Shown: in pieces, positions 1 through 13,400 of the stretch
How the letters are laid out: the number at the start of each line of letters is the position of its first letter
Numbering within the stretch: position 1 is the first letter of the stretch
DNA from: Verticillium longisporum
Lineage: Eukaryota; Ascomycota; Sordariomycetes; Glomerellales; Plectosphaerellaceae
DNA length: 64,000 nucleotides
Assembly: GCA_019188255.1 (NCBI GenBank)
Contig: JAETXT010000001.1
Location: forward strand, 2,852,001-2,916,000
Reading direction: 5' to 3'
Program-made: the position numbers and the translations under genes
The notes under the pieces: model-generated
What the model saw: only the letters and a program-made list of their open reading frames with translations
Databases searched by the model: none
What the model was told of the DNA's origin: nothing

Positions 1-3000
1 CATCAGTCGAGTGGCCTTTGGTGGAAGACTGAGCTCAAGACCCGACCGACTAAACATCGAAGATTCCTTCACCGAAAGAGAAGCAAAAAGATGCGTATGA
101 AAAAAAAACTCCCTGGGTTCGTGTCGAAGAGCCCCTTTACTCTGTTGCCGGACTGGTCTCGGCCTCTCTGTCAGCTGGTATAGGTACGCAACATAATGGC
201 TGGCCCGTTGCAAGTCCGCATCTCGGGCCCAAAATACGCGCCCCAGTTTCCACATTTTGGTGTCCACCTCAGTGTCAACCTCCGCTGTTCACCTGACCTG
301 ACCAGGCCGTATCCCCCGGTAACCCACACACCTGAGTTACATGGTACATCGACCTCGCGACACCCCCCCTTCTCCTACTCTGCCACCCCTCCTCTGCCCC
401 TCTTCACGGTGTCCGCCCTCTTAACACCTCACCCATGGGGGGGCCACGCAGCCACGGTACCCTGCTGCACCTCACCAATCTGTAGCGCCCATCCACTGAA
501 AATCAAGTGTCTCTCGATATCTACATGGTACATGGCACACGGGTATGCCATAACCTCATTACTTCCAAGCGGAAGGTCCCTCGCCCACGCACGGAAGTAG
601 CTGAATAGACAAAGACGCAGCATCTGCCAGATTGCCAAGTCAATACCCCCTTCAGGCTGTCTCGCATATTCCTTTGATATTCTCTACTGCCGTCATTTGA
701 CATTGGCCATCTCGTCGTGTACCCGCATCGCACGTCGCCTTGCCTCACATCACCTCACACGCCCTGAACCCTACGTTCTACCTACTGCCCCGCGGCGCCT
801 GTACGACATAAGGTAGCCCGACACACAGACATCCCGGAGACCCAAAGCAAGCACACGGCCCCTCCAATACCAGGCGCCTGCCTGCTGCTTCTACCTACCC
901 TACCTACCTTACCTTGCCTGCCATATTACCTAGGTTGGTACCTTACCTGCCTTACCTACCGACCAGGGCCCTCTTCTTGTCTTGTCTGTCTACCTTATCT
1001 GACATCATTCGCGCGTCCCTCTCTCTCCTGCTCTTCTTTTCCCCTCCCCCTCCTCCTCACTCGTCCTCTCCCGCCTTGCCAACGCCGCCTTAGCGCTCCA
1101 GTCGTGATCCCAGTACGACAAGACTCGAATCGAGCCTCGACCTCTCCGTTTCGACTTGACACGATCGACGAACCTTAGACGCATCTTCTTGCCAGCCGAT
1201 TCAGCTTCAGTGCGTGCCTCGCCTGCATCGTCGTTCCTGGAGCCTCTCTCGAATCTCGCCAAAAAAAAAAAAAGACAAAAAGCCTCCCCACCCAATCTGT
1301 CCCTGTCAGCCGTTCTCGTCTCCTGAGCACAACCCCGATCACTAGGTCCCTAGGTACACTACCACCATCCGCCAGGTGACCTACCTACCTTACCCACCCC
1401 TGACCGGCTGCAGCAGCCAGGCCAGACAAGACGTCTCTCGACCAAGCCTAACGCCGTCACCTCGTTCGGTCCTTAGCCTCTCCTGCCGTGTGGCCCGCAA
1501 CACTGTGACCACCACCTAAAGGTGCCTCCGCCGACGCCTACGCCCCAAGGTACCTACAATAGCTTTGCGCCCACCTAAGCATTTTCCTGACAGGGTGAGC
1601 CTGCCCATCCATGAGCCTGTAAAGCCTCGAGATCGCCCCCTCCCCTTCCACACACCCACCTTACCACGCCCCCCCCGGCTGCCCCTCTTCAAGTACCTCT
1701 CTCTCGTCTTTTCGATTCCTCAATTCAATTCCACACGACCTCTTCCCTGCCCTCCCAAGCTGTCCATCCAAACCCTCTCTCCAGCTTTCCCAATCCTCCA
1801 GAACTACTTGCCTCCGGCACCCCATCATCATTCCGAGTCGTCGTCTTTTTTTCTAAACGCCTTCTCTACCTGCCTACCTACTGACACTGCGCGGATCCTC
1901 CCAGCCCCCCTACCAGCTCTCAGCCTCTAGCCCGCTCGTCTCTCCCACCTCAACGACCGAGACTCAATTCGGTGCTCCCTGCACCCATCTCAGCTCACGC
2001 GAAACTCTCTCGATTTTTCGTCAGCACACACCGTGAGCACCGTCTTCGGTCCGTCCCTCACGTCAGTATCATCATCTGCCGTTCGATCCATCTCTCAACC
2101 CGCTCGAATCGACCACGAGCTTTGTCGCTGAGCTGTCTCCGCCTGGTGAGTTGAACTTTACTTCACTTTTGATTTCCACCAGCCTTTACCCCTCTCTCTC
2201 TGTCTCTCTCTCTCTCTCTCCCAACCCCCAGTGCGACCGACTACTGGGACGTGCCCGCGCCTACCTACCTCACGATCCCCTCGCGAACACCCTCTTCTCC
2301 TGTTCCTCCTGCTTAATCGCTGTGCGTTGTTGCCTTTGCGACCGTTCATACAGTCGCCTTGAGCTTGTGCCGCCCAGCCAGTCGGCCCTTACGGAAATGG
2401 CGAGTTCAACGAAGCGCCATTCTATCACCAGGCTACAAATTCCTCTGCCACCCACCTGCACAGCCGCGATGGTACCCAGCCACGGCAGCTGACGGACTCC
2501 CCTCTTTCCCGCCTGGCTTGGAACGCTTCTGGTCCCTGGTATCAGAGTCATCCTGATCTCTCCAAATCGGCATCACGAAGTCAACCTGTCGACCCCGTTC
2601 CGCTTGGTCGCTGCCCTACCCCGTGTCTCCTCCCGCCCCCCCTTATACCCCGCGTCATCCTCGTCAATCACAACGACCTGGATCTGCCTCCTATGCATTC
2701 TTTGCCGCAACAGACCTTTGATCGTCTCGCAGAATATGGATCACTAATGCATCCACATAGTCCTCCTTTCAATCCATCGTACGCCAGACGCAGACTCTCC
2801 GATTCAATTCAACGTGTTGCCGCCAGATCGCTGCGCCTTGTCATCGAGCCTTTAACCCAGGCCGCCCCCTCCACAACCGCCCAACACGGCTACCCCGCGC
2901 TTCTCAGCTCTTTTTCTTCCCTTCCGCTGCCCAATTCGCCTCGCGGCTCGCGACCATCAACGATAGCATCACCACCGCGTAGTTTGGTGGCCTCTCTGCA

Positions 3001-3002
3001 AC
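1..3002. other. Gene-free leader region upstream of GSK3
   Basis: No open frame here has recognisable protein similarity or coding-like composition. The stretch is strongly pyrimidine-biased on the + strand, with many ACCTACCT/TACCTACCTTACC motifs (about 890-960 and 1380-1395), an A-run near 1260, and a (CT)n tract at about 2190-2221. It is most simply the promoter and long, possibly spliced, 5' untranslated leader of the GSK3 gene that follows. Several short upstream ATGs lie in it. Confidence 0.6.
2190..2221. repeat. (CT)n microsatellite
   Basis: A CTCTCT tract with one TG interruption lies in the pyrimidine-rich leader before GSK3. CT-rich stretches just upstream of start regions are common in filamentous ascomycete promoters and leaders. 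Confidence 0.8.
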
Positions 3003-4484
3003 ATGTCCTCGAATCGCCCAAACGCCCTGCACAACCTCAGGATGGGGGTAAGATTTCAAGTGTCTTCTACGTCGAATACCGTGGATTAACAGCGCGCCGC
3101 AGAGGTCATTCGCGAAAAGGTGCAAGACGGTGTCACTGGTGAGACCAGGGATCTGCAGTATACCCAGTGCAAGATTGTCGGCAACGGTTCCTTCGGCGTT
3201 GTCTTCCAGACGAAGCTCTCCCCATCCGGGAGGACGCTGCCATCAAGCGCGTTCTTCAAGACAAGAGATTCAAGGTCCGTGGACAGCTGCTGCCAAAGCC
3301 TTAGCGGTTGGTACGCTAACACTGGTGATCGTAGAACCGAGAGCTGCAAATCATGCGCATTGTTCGTCATCCCAATATTGTGCAGCTCAAGGCTTTTTAC
3401 TACTCGAACGGCGAGCGCGTAAGAACAGCCCACTTAACCACCTTTACATCCAGGGCATTGACTGACGTTACGGTTTCAGAAAGACGAGGTGTACCTGAAC
3501 CTCGTTCAAGAATTCGTGCCTGAGACGGTCTACCGTGCTTCCCGTTTCTTCAACAAGATGAAGACGACCATGCCCAACCTCGAGGTCAAGCTCTATATTT
3601 ACCAGCTCTTCCGCGCCTTGGCCTACATCCATTCTCAAGGCATCTGCCACCGCGATATCAAACCCCAAAACCTGCTGCTGGATCCTACTTCTGGTATCCT
3701 AAAGCTGTGCGACTTTGGCAGCGCAAAGATCCTGGTGGAGAACGAGCCTAACGTGTCATACATCTGCTCCCGCTACTACCGCGCCCCCGAGCTCATCTTT
3801 GGTGCCACCAACTACACCACCAAGATTGGTATGACTACCAATATTTTTTCATGTGCAGCTCCAGGCTCACTGTACTAACGCGCACAATAGATGTTTGGTC
3901 AACTGGCTGCGTCATGGCGGAGCTCATGCTTGGACAACCACTTTTCCCAGGCGAGTCGGGCATTGATCAGCTGGTAGAGATCATCAAGGTTCTGGGAACG
4001 CCCACGAGGGAGCAGATCCGCACGATGAACCCAAACTATATGGAGCACAAGTTCCCGCAGATCAAGCCCCACCCCTTTGCCAAGGTGTTCCGAAAGGCCG
4101 ACGCTCACGCCATCGACCTGATTGCCCGTCTCCTTGAATACACGCCTACAGAGAGGCAAAGCGCCGTCGATGCCATGGTGCATCCGTTCTTCGACGAGTT
4201 GAGGGACCCCAACACTAAGCTGCCCGATTCGCGGCACCAGACCGGCACGGTGCGGGACCTGCCTCCTCTGTTCGACTTCACTCGTCACGGTAAGCTTTTT
4301 TTATGAGTCGCAATATTTCGTGGTTCGGATCAACTAACCGTCGAATGCAGAACTCTCGATCCGACCGGACCTCAACGCTCAACTGGTGCCGGCTCACATC
4401 CGACCTATCCTTGTTTCCAAGGGTCTCGATATCGATTCGTTCACACCATTGACGAAGCAGGAGATGCTCGCCAAACTGGACTGA
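3003..4484 (+). CDS. GSK3: Glycogen synthase kinase 3 (GSK-3/shaggy Ser/Thr kinase)
   Basis: This is a CMGC-family protein kinase of the GSK-3 group, which acts in the nucleus and cytoplasm in growth, stress and development signalling. Visible motifs are the glycine loop [15 protein letters not shown] with the ATP lysine, the catalytic HRDIKPQN, the metal-binding DFGSAK, and the activation-loop [14 protein letters not shown] whose Tyr is the GSK-3 autophosphorylation site. The exons I assign are 3003-3047, 3105-3274, 3335-3418, 3480-3828, 3891-4289 and 4351-4484, giving about 393 residues, the usual fungal length, and ending in the typical KLD. One base is missing at the GGG run 3228-3230: the frame breaks between SPSG and EDAAIK. 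The first junction (GGGGG before GTAAG at 3044-3048) may also lack a G, because the family normally has MGEVIREKV there. Both look like sequencing errors. Confidence 0.93.
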
Positions 4485-5555
4485 AGCAAGCACAGGCCAT
4501 CTATGAGACGTTGCACTACCACATACCCGCCTACGGGCCGTTTGTGGTCACGGCCCGGGGTGATCTGCTAGCCTACACACAAAACCTATTCAAGTCCACG
4601 CCCAGCAGCAGTAGCACGACACCCCCAGCAAAGTCGGGCCACATGATGATTAGATACGATGAGGATGACCTCTAGAAGCAGGTTGGCGTCAGACGCTTGA
4701 GGAATATGAAACTGGTCGGCGTGGGGAGTATGCAAAATGGATGGGGCACAAGCGTGGTCTGGGTATTGCTGCGGTTTGAATCCCGCTACAAAAAGAGAGA
4801 CCGGGCCGAAGAAGGAGACTCGATTGTTGAGAGCACCACTTGCTCGCCACGGGAAGGCTGCATTGCTGCATACCCAAAGGGAATCAGGGATTAGACCACA
4901 TGTTGATGCATGACTGAGATGGTTGGCTGGCTGCTGCTCTGTTGTTTACCCGCGTTACAAGTAAAAATGGGCTTCATTGCCTTCCCCGCCGCGTACGGTA
5001 TGGCACAATCAATGTACGGTCTTGGTCTGGATGGCTTGGCTTGTTGTTTCTCCATACTCGATCAACTGCACGTCATTGCTGGTGTTTACGACCTGCTGGC
5101 CAGGGCAGGCTTCTCACTTCATTCGTTCGTTTCAGCAACGGCTTGTTCAGGAATCGCTTATGTGAATTGAAAAAAGTCTCTCGCACATATTGGCGCTATA
5201 TCTGTACATCTGTGATGTCTGCGAACGTATCATTGGGTACCTAACTAGGTAGGTAGGTATTTGGCCTAAGTGAGCACTTCTATGTGACCCATCTTTTGTG
5301 ACCAATCATGCAGGGCAAAGCAGGTACCGACACTGAGACACGCTAGGAAGCAACGACTCGAGCTCCAGCTCAATTCGCTACTGCAAGAGCAATCGCGACA
5401 AGACCTTTTGGCCTATTCACCCACCTGCCTGCCCTATCCCCTCCCGGTCGCACGACTCTCCCACATCTCTTCAACGACACCGCCTACACCAATCTGCAAC
5501 ATATCGACTCGTATCAACTCCAACGAAACGCCTACTTCTTCGAAGCAGTCTCGCA
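4485..5555. other. Intergenic region between GSK3 and CBP80
   Basis: This holds the 3' untranslated region of GSK3 and the promoter and leader of CBP80. An AGGTAGGTAGGTA motif lies at about 5247-5260. The short open frames across 4690-5240 show no recognisable protein. Confidence 0.6.
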
Positions 5556-8059
5556 ATGGGTGATTATGACCGGCGACGCAATGGGGGTGGCGGTGGTGGC
5601 GGCGGGCACAATCGCAAACGCCGCTACCGCGAGGACGACGAGCAAGATTATCGCCAACAACGCCGACGCCACGAACCCCCTCCGCTCCCTGTCAGAATTC
5701 GCAAGCAGCTCCTCAACATAGCGGAGTCGCCTCTGCGTCGATGGCACGAGGAGGTCCAGTCCATTGCCCATATTGTTTCCGACAATGTAGATGACACGGA
5801 ACTGCGCGAAAACTTTATCGACTTGGTGCTCCAGCTTGCCGTTGAGCAGCCCTTGAAGACTCCATTCACCGCCGCGGTCATCCTGTTCATCAATACACTA
5901 CGCCCAGAAATTGTGGAGGATATCCTGGGCAGACTCAGCATCGCCACGGAGACGAAGATCAGAGAAGGCCACTGGAGGGATGCCAAGCTGCTGCTCAAGC
6001 TTTTTGCCTGCCTGCAGAGCTGCTTGGGGGGCGATGGAATTTTCCCCATCCTAGAGGAACTGCTTGGGCGAGCGCTGGATCTGCAGACTGCCAGCTCGGA
6101 AGACGTAAGTTTTCTTTTTCCGCATTGCGTCGAGGAAGGTGCATTGGCTGACGATGACAGACGATTGGCACCGAGCTCGTCAAAATCATCCTTCTCACGA
6201 TTCCATACATCATGGCCGCACACCCAGAGCAGTGGCAGCACAAGGCTGCTCAGCTCATGGGTAGCACCGAGATCATTGCTTCTGAGCCGCACCCACTCCA
6301 AGCCTTGATTGACCCGTTCCTTCCCGAGGCGGAGGGTGCGGCCACGGGCTCCGCAAGCATCATCAGCCTGTTGCAGCGCCAGCTTCAATCCGAGGCTTCT
6401 GATGGGTGGAAACTGGCTTGCCTGCCTCGGCCGTGGGAGATGCCTCTGGAGGAGATTGAGGCCATGGAGAAGCTCGAGAACGCCACGAAGCACGACCTGC
6501 CAGTCATTACTGTTCCCGAAAAGGTCATTGCTGGGCCACAGCCTCTCTTTCCCGAAGTGCACTTTTCCGTCTATGCCGATCAAGACATTCCTTCCGTGCC
6601 GCCTATCACCGACATTGCCTCTTCTCTGATCCGAGATGCGCTCGTGGACACGATCAACATTCTTGACTTCAACCGCAATGCCACGGCTAGGTTCTTGGTC
6701 GATGTCGACTGCTACTTTTCGGATTCCACGTTTGTGAAGCGTGCCACACCGTTCGACCGACTGCGAGACATTCCTTCTGGAAGATCCACGTGGAAGCCAG
6801 AGGATGTCGCCGTGGACGCCGTTTTCTCTCAGCTGCACCAATTGCCCGCAGCGGAGCACAAGCTCGTTTATTATCACAGCGTCCTCACCGAGGCGTGCAA
6901 GCAGGCTCCCGCCGCTATCGCGCCGAGTCTGGGCCGTGCCATCCGCTTTCTGTATCACGCCCAGAGCCAGATGGACTTGGAACTGAGCTACAGGTTCCTT
7001 GACTGGTTCGCGCACCACCTGAGCAACTTTGGCTTCACGTGGAAATGGACCGAATGGGTCAATGACGTGTTCTTGCCTGATATTCACCCGTCCAAGGCGT
7101 TCATCAGAGGTGCCCTCGACAAGGAAATCAGATTGAGCTTTGCTCAGCGCATCAAGAACACGCTTCCCGAAGAATACCAGAGCTTGATCTCACCTGACAC
7201 GGAGAAGGACGTCCCCGACTTCAAGTTCTCTGACGAGAGTGAGTAGCCAGGTGGCGACGTATCCCCCGTTAAACCGGAGATCGCTAACGAGTCCGCAGCC
7301 ACGCCGTTCTCTGCCGAGGGCCGGGAGCTAGCGGCACTCCTCAAGCGCAAGGTGCCTGACGAGGATTTCCAACCCGTGCTCGACCGAATCCACGCGGCCG
7401 CGACGGAGCATAGCTTGGACGCGCTGGTCACCAGCACAGATGTGTTTGTCACGGCTGTCTGCTGGGTCGGCTCCAAATCCCTGAGCCACGTGCTGGCTTG
7501 CATTGAGCGTGTTAAGGACCGCTTATTGGACATTGGTGCCGCGTCGGAAGCGGCTCGCGCGCAGATCATCACGGCCGTCATGGCATACTGGCGAGCACAA
7601 CCGGGCGTTGCCATTTCAATCATCGAGAAGCTGCTCAACTACTCCATCTTGACGCCCTTGTCGGTTATTGAATGGTCGCTCGTGTACAACCACAGCGAGC
7701 GCGAGGGCGATGCACTGGCCGAGGCGCATGTTTTCGAGCTCGTGTCCAACACGGTGACCAAGGTGACGGGCCGCGTTCGTCAGATCATGACTGCTCCGGA
7801 ACTCGATGCGGATGCTGAGGCAAGCAAGGAGCTCGACAAGAAAGCCATGAGAGACTTGTTCTCATCGCTCAAAGATGCTCTGTCAAGCTGGAAGGCGGGA
7901 ATCAAGGATGAAATGTTGGACGAGCCCGACAGTGAAGAGCGCAAGGCTCATCTTCAGCGCTGGGGCGCGCGCTGGCTGCGTGTGTTTGAGCGCAAGTCAG
8001 CCATCGAAGAGGCATTCTTGTTGGACGTGAAGAACACAGTCCAGAATCTGTGCGAGTAG
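5556..8059 (+). CDS. CBP80: Nuclear cap-binding protein, large subunit (CBP80)
   Basis: This is the large subunit of the nuclear cap-binding complex. With CBP20 it binds the m7G cap of Pol II transcripts and couples capping to splicing, export and decay. The N-terminus is Arg/Gly-rich (MGDYDRRRNGGGG..., then a basic NRKRRYRE stretch that could act as a nuclear signal). It is followed by the all-helical MIF4G-type region beginning around LPVRIRKQLLNIAESPLRRW. Exons are 5556-6104, 6161-7238 and 7299-8059; all phases close, giving about 795 residues, typical of the family. Intron 2 carries a GCTAAC branch-point-like site at about 7283. No frameshift is seen, so this is one of the intact genes in the window. 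Confidence 0.92.
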
Positions 8060-8620
8060 CCAGTCGAGACGGTCCCGGTTGAAGATGGCAACGAATAATC
8101 CAGAGGCACTTGGTGTAGGAGGGAGGTTTCTCGATTGGCAAGCGAAGTATGCGCATGCTAGGACCTGGAGCCGGGTAAATTTTGTACGTTTGCTATGTAC
8201 GATGAGGTATTGAGCTAGACTGGTAGCTATCCAAATTTTGCTCAGGTCAATAGTCTCAGGTGAGAGATTGACATGGATGAGGCATACATGCTGTGATGAA
8301 CTGGACCACAGCGATGATGAGCCAGGGTGAAAAAGGGCGGGGCATCCTCAGCCTTGCCACTCAGTCGGCGCTGTGATTGGACACCAATTCACTGGTGGGG
8401 GTGGAGATGGCTGCAAGGCTGACGACAATTTTCTTCAAAAAAGATCCAGATCCCTTCTGCATTGAGATACCCACCCAAGCATCCAGCAGACGACACGACC
8501 AACAACGTTCGCTGCCCACTCGCCCAAATTGACACACGCGAATCAGAGCCGCGCTATCTGCAGAATCTCGAAGTCAAGAACAAGCCACCCACACGCTTCC
8601 AGGCCCCTGCGCATCCGGAC
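8060..8620. other. Intergenic region between CBP80 and YTM1
   Basis: I see no gene here. It contains the CBP80 3' end and the YTM1 promoter and leader. An open frame starts upstream at 8462, but the first Met fitting the YTM1 family is at 8621. Confidence 0.55.
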
Positions 8621-10126
8621 ATGGAGTCCACCGCGGCTCAGGTGAAGGTTAACTTCACCACCACCCATGAAGACCTACAGCTGCCTGAGAACAAGAGGCA
8701 ACTTCTCGTGCCGTCCGGTCAGTGAATTTCTGACAAGAGAGGGCTGGAGGCGCACCTGAACTGACGAAAGCAGACATCAAGCGATATGGCCTCTCCCGCA
8801 TTCTCAACTCGGAGTCTATGCTCAACACATCCGCCCCGGTCCCCCTCGACTTCCTTGTCAATGGCACGTTCCTCCGCACAACCCTCGAAGAGTACCTCCA
8901 GACCGAGGGACTGTCCTCCGAAACCACCGTCACGCTACAATACGTTCGCTCCCTGCTGCCGCCCACATACGAGGCCTCGTTCCAGCATGACGACTGGGTT
9001 GCCTCGGTCGATGTCCTCTCGGCCACCTCGGCCGCCGGCCGCTGGTCTGGCGACGACCTGATCCAGGGCCAGGACCGCATCCTCTCCGCCAGCTACGACG
9101 GTCTCGTCAGGATATGGGACGGGTCCGGCTCGGCGCTGGCCACCTCGGCGGCGGCGCGCGGTGGCGGTCACGCCAAGATGCTCACGTCGGCCAAGTTCCT
9201 GAGCGCGACACAGATCGCATCCGCCGGTCTCGACCAGAAGGTTGTCGTCTGGAAGTACACCGAGGCAGCGGACCGGCTGTCGGGCGAGCTCAAGCCGACG
9301 CTCGAGCTGCACGGGCACAAGCAGAAGATCAACAGCCTCGCGGCCCACGGCCCCTCGAAGCGGCTGCTGACGGCGTCCAACGGCGGCCCCGTTGGCATCG
9401 GGCTCGCGACGAAGAAGACCGCCGACGCCGACGCCGAGGACATACCGGCAACGCACACGGCCAAGCGCGCGCGTCGCCTCGTCGGTGACGGTGCCGCAGA
9501 AGGCGCCGCTCGCGCTCATCGCCGCGCACGGCCCCGCCGCGGCGACGGCGGCCGCCTTCCACCCGACGGACGCGACGGTCGCCTACTCGGCGTCGACCGA
9601 CCACACGCTCCGCACGCTCGACCTGACGACGGCGCGCGTCGTCTCGACGCTGACGACGCTGCACCCGCTCCTCGCCCTCGCGCCGCTGCCGCGCAGCGCC
9701 CACGCCCTCGTCGCCGCCGCCTCGGCCGCCCGCCACGTCACCCTCCTCGACCCCCGCGCCGCCGCCGCCCAGACGTCGGTCCTCACCCTCCGCGGCCACG
9801 CCAACATGGTCTCGGCCCTCGCCCCGGCCCCGGACAACGACTACTCGCTCGTCTCGGCCAGCCACGACGGCACCTGCAAGGTCTGGGCCCTGCGCAGCGT
9901 GCGCCCCGCCACGCGGGACGAGGGCGGCGCCGCCGCCGGTGGCGGCAGCGTCTGCGAGCCCGTCTACACCGTCGCGCGCGAGTCGCTCGGCGGCCGCAGG
10001 GCGCCCCTCGGCGGCGAGGGCGTCAAGGTCTTTGACGTTGCGTGGGATGCCACGTGGGGCATCGTCAGCGGTGGCGAGGACAAGAAGGTCCAGATCAACA
10101 GGGGGCGGGACTTGCTGGCGCAGTAG
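8621..10126 (+). CDS. YTM1: Ribosome biogenesis WD-repeat protein YTM1
   Basis: YTM1 (WDR12 in animals) works with ERB1 and NOP7 in the nucleolus on 60S pre-ribosome maturation and is released by the AAA ATPase REA1. The N-terminal NLE/ubiquitin-like domain is visible from [15 protein letters not shown] through the splice to [16 protein letters not shown]-like blades follow (AHDDWV-type start, [60 protein letters not shown]). Exons are 8621-8717 and 8774-10126, giving about 483 residues. The reading frame breaks in a CG dinucleotide run at about 9465-9473, where upstream and downstream WD segments lie in different frames; two missing bases would restore it. The blades after the break are unusually Ala-rich, from very GC-rich DNA. 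Confidence 0.88.
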
Positions 10127-10417
10127 ATAGATCATGTTGGCGGTCCAAGGCGGAAGGGGACGGGTGCGATCAGGGGAGAGCGAATGAGGGAGGGAACAAG
10201 AGAAAAAGTGTAAAAATTTGGATGGCGCCCACCCCCCCTTGTTGATAGACTTGCAGAGGAATATACCCCCAGTCATGCATCTTCCTTTGCTGCTCTGCTC
10301 TGCTCTGTCTACTTGGCCGTCAAGGTCAGGATAGGTCGTCACATTGTACTTCATCCGTCGCAGGCCTCAAACTCCATCCCACAACAACAAGACCGCCTCT
10401 CCGTCCCTGCGTCACTC

Positions 10418-13400
10418 CTACGTCTGCCACGTGTACTCGCTCAGCGCCAGCATCTTCTCTCCCATCTGCCGCTTGGCCGCGGCGGCGACGCCCCTCTCCG
10501 GGTTAGCGAGCTGCTCGCTGAAGCACAGCTCCATGAGCGCCTTGAGCTCGTCGTACGAGAACCGGAGCCTCCTCTCCTCCTCGTCCAGCTCGCCGTCGGC
10601 CTCGGCCTCGCCAGCCTCCTTGTCGGCTTTGGCCTTGGCCACGACCCCGTCGGGGCCTTTTTCAAAGAGGGCAAAGTACTCGGCGGCGCGTCGCAGGTCG
10701 ACTCCTTCCTCGACATTCTTGAGGTTCTGCTGCAGCACGAGAATGTTGAGCTGCATGCGGCCGCAGCCGCGCCCGTTCATCGGGGACGCGAGCGGGGCGT
10801 TGCCGACGAGGTAGGCGTCGATGAGACGGCCGAGACCCGTGCGGACGAAGCGCGACTCGGGGATGCGGAGGTGGCGCGTGATCGTTTCGTCGTAGGTCAT
10901 GACGTCGGCGTTGAGTTTGAGGACCTGCGGGTCGGGCTCGTTGACCTCTTGTTCGAGGAGATAGGGGGCTGACGTCGAGGGGTGAGGGCCGTGTGGAGGG
11001 AGTAGATGATCTGGGCGCGCGCCTCGAGATGGAGTGTCAGGAGGGCCGTGTTGGCGAGCTCCTCGAAGGAGGAGACAATACCATCGAAGGCTCTGTGGGA
11101 AGTTGGTCAGCAAAAAGAAAGACATGGAGAAGGGGTAGGCGCAGGGAGTCACTGACTGGACGGTATCCTGAGTCATCGGGAGGTACACAGGACAGTCCTC
11201 ACTTGTAACCTTGTCCGTGTCGTTCATCAAGGTCCAGCGCTTGCCCGACTGGCGAGGCAGATTCGGCCGCGTCGAATCAATATCGTGTTGGGTAATGTGC
11301 CGCAGACCCGAGATCTTGACGGCCAACCACTTCATGCTAGTATATAGGAGGCAGATGGATGATATCGTATCCTTGTCCTGCAAAATATCACTGAGCTCCG
11401 TCTTTTGATTGTTTGTGTAGGCGATCAGCTGCCCGATTTCCTTATCCATCAGGACAGTGTCTGTAGTCTCGGAGGCCCAGATACCCTTGATCGTCTCGTT
11501 GATCTGGCTGGGCTCGAGTGCGAGCTTGGCCGCGAGTCGTAGTGTTTGTGTGTCCGTGGCAGTCTCCTGCGTCTTGCTGACGAGGGACTTGAACCAGCCG
11601 AAGCACCGATCATAGTACCTCATCATTTGCCGAATGATCAGTGTGCTCAAGGCTTGATCGGGCGGTATGGTTGTGAGCATCTTGCAGAAGGCCATGACAA
11701 CAGTGAAGAAGGCCGTCGTGCCCTTGAAGACCGGCTTCCGCGCGACTTGCATCCATTCTTGATCTTGCGTGAAGGAAGTCGTCTCGCCGAAGATGGTGTC
11801 GGCGAGTTTGCCCAATGTCTCATCCAGCTGCGGCTGGAACACGTTCACCAGGAAGTTATCGAGGAAAGACGTCAGGGCGCTCGAAGCCAAGTCCGAGCCA
11901 GGTGGGACAATAGTCCTCAAGCGCTGGAGGAAGACCAGGGTGGGTGGTAGCAACAGGCTCATGTTGAAGACGCTCGGCTCAACAAGCGATTTGTGGGTGC
12001 TAGAGCTGTTCTGTTTGCTCTCGTATCCGGCTGTTGCGCTCTTCCTTGAGCTGCCGCCGTCAATGTTGTTGGAGCGGCCAATCGCCTTCTTGTCTGCGCC
12101 TGGCTTTCGACTGTCGGTCAAGCCGGGGACGGCAGCTCGGATGATGCCTTCGAGAGCCTCATACTCGGTGACCATGTCGACCGACTTGGGATCCGCTTCG
12201 ACAAACCTGAACAGGTTCTCACGCGCGCCATCCTTCTTGCCATTCATATTCGAACCCATTTTCGGTGACGAGCTAAACTGGTAAACGTCGGCGTCCGTCG
12301 TGACATAGTTGTGTAGGAGCGATCGAATCTCGTTCTGGTACAGGTTCCACAGCTCCTTGAAGCTGCCAAGCAGCACGCTATTATTACCGGCGCCCTCGCG
12401 GCGGATGAGCGCCTTGATTGATTCGTGAAAATGCGGTGTCCCTCGGCAATGGCCTCAAACTTGCCATACAAGGTCCATAGCAAGTCGTAGATGACACCTG
12501 CCCGCATCTGGGTTTCTCGGTTCCCGTAAATGTGAAGACCCTCAGAGTTTACGGCGGCGCCCCGCAGTGAGCTCGGGTGTCGCTGGTCCACCTCGTTGAT
12601 GGTCTCGTTGACGATGCTGAACAGCTCGACAGGCATCCTCTGTTTGAGAATGTCGACAGCCATCTCCAACCGTCCGAGCTTGTTCAAAGACTCGACGAGA
12701 AGCCCGACATAGGTGAATGTGTCGGCCTCGGGGTTCTTGGCTGGGTCCTCCGTCGCCGGCCGCTCGAGATCCATGCCCTCCAGACATGAGTGGAAGAGCG
12801 GAATGGCCGTCGCGTCGGTGTAGGCGTCATTAAAGGCGCCTTGTGTCTTGGCGAGACTCTGCCACCGCTCCTGGCAATAGGGTGACTTGAGATACAGATG
12901 CTCGTGTAGCTCTTCGACCAGGATATCCATCAATGCCGAGTCTTGGTTGGCCAGATAGTTCCTGAGGTCGCTCAGGGCGCCGATATCGTCCAGCTCGGGC
13001 TTGCGCAGCTTGCGCAGCGCGCTCTGCAGAACATCGACGGCGGACAGGAACCTCTTCTCGGAGATGCGGGCCTCGAGCTGGTCGGGGACGAGGCGGAGCT
13101 CCTCGAGCTCGTTGAGGCTGGTCAACAGCTCGTCGTAGGCCTGCGACGTGGCGGACAATTTCTTGAGCTCGGGATCGGTGGAGCAGAGGCTGCCCTTGGA
13201 CGAGGCCAGCGACTCCTTCAGGGCGCGCACCCTCTTTTGTGACGCCTGTATGCTGCCCTGAATCTTGTGGAACGTGCCGATGGAGCTGTTGAAGCCCTGG
13301 TGGTGCTCGTGGACGATGCCCTTGAGCGAGCTCTGGAGGTAGTCGTGGGTCTCCTGGAAGTTGCGGTATTCGTGGGCGCGGCCGACGGAGCTCGTGTCGA

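Noticed and set aside
4485..4676. A frame continues about 60 codons past the GSK3 stop in the -1 frame, ending in an acidic tail (RYDEDDL).
   Set aside because: The GSK3 stop after KLD is the family's normal end, and exon phases close there. A 190-base open stretch in GC-rich DNA can occur by chance, and it has no ATG of its own.
5648..7087. A 479-residue - strand frame antisense to CBP80.
   Set aside because: It is a shadow of the GC-rich CBP80 coding sequence. The + strand frame carries the family-typical protein and proper introns.
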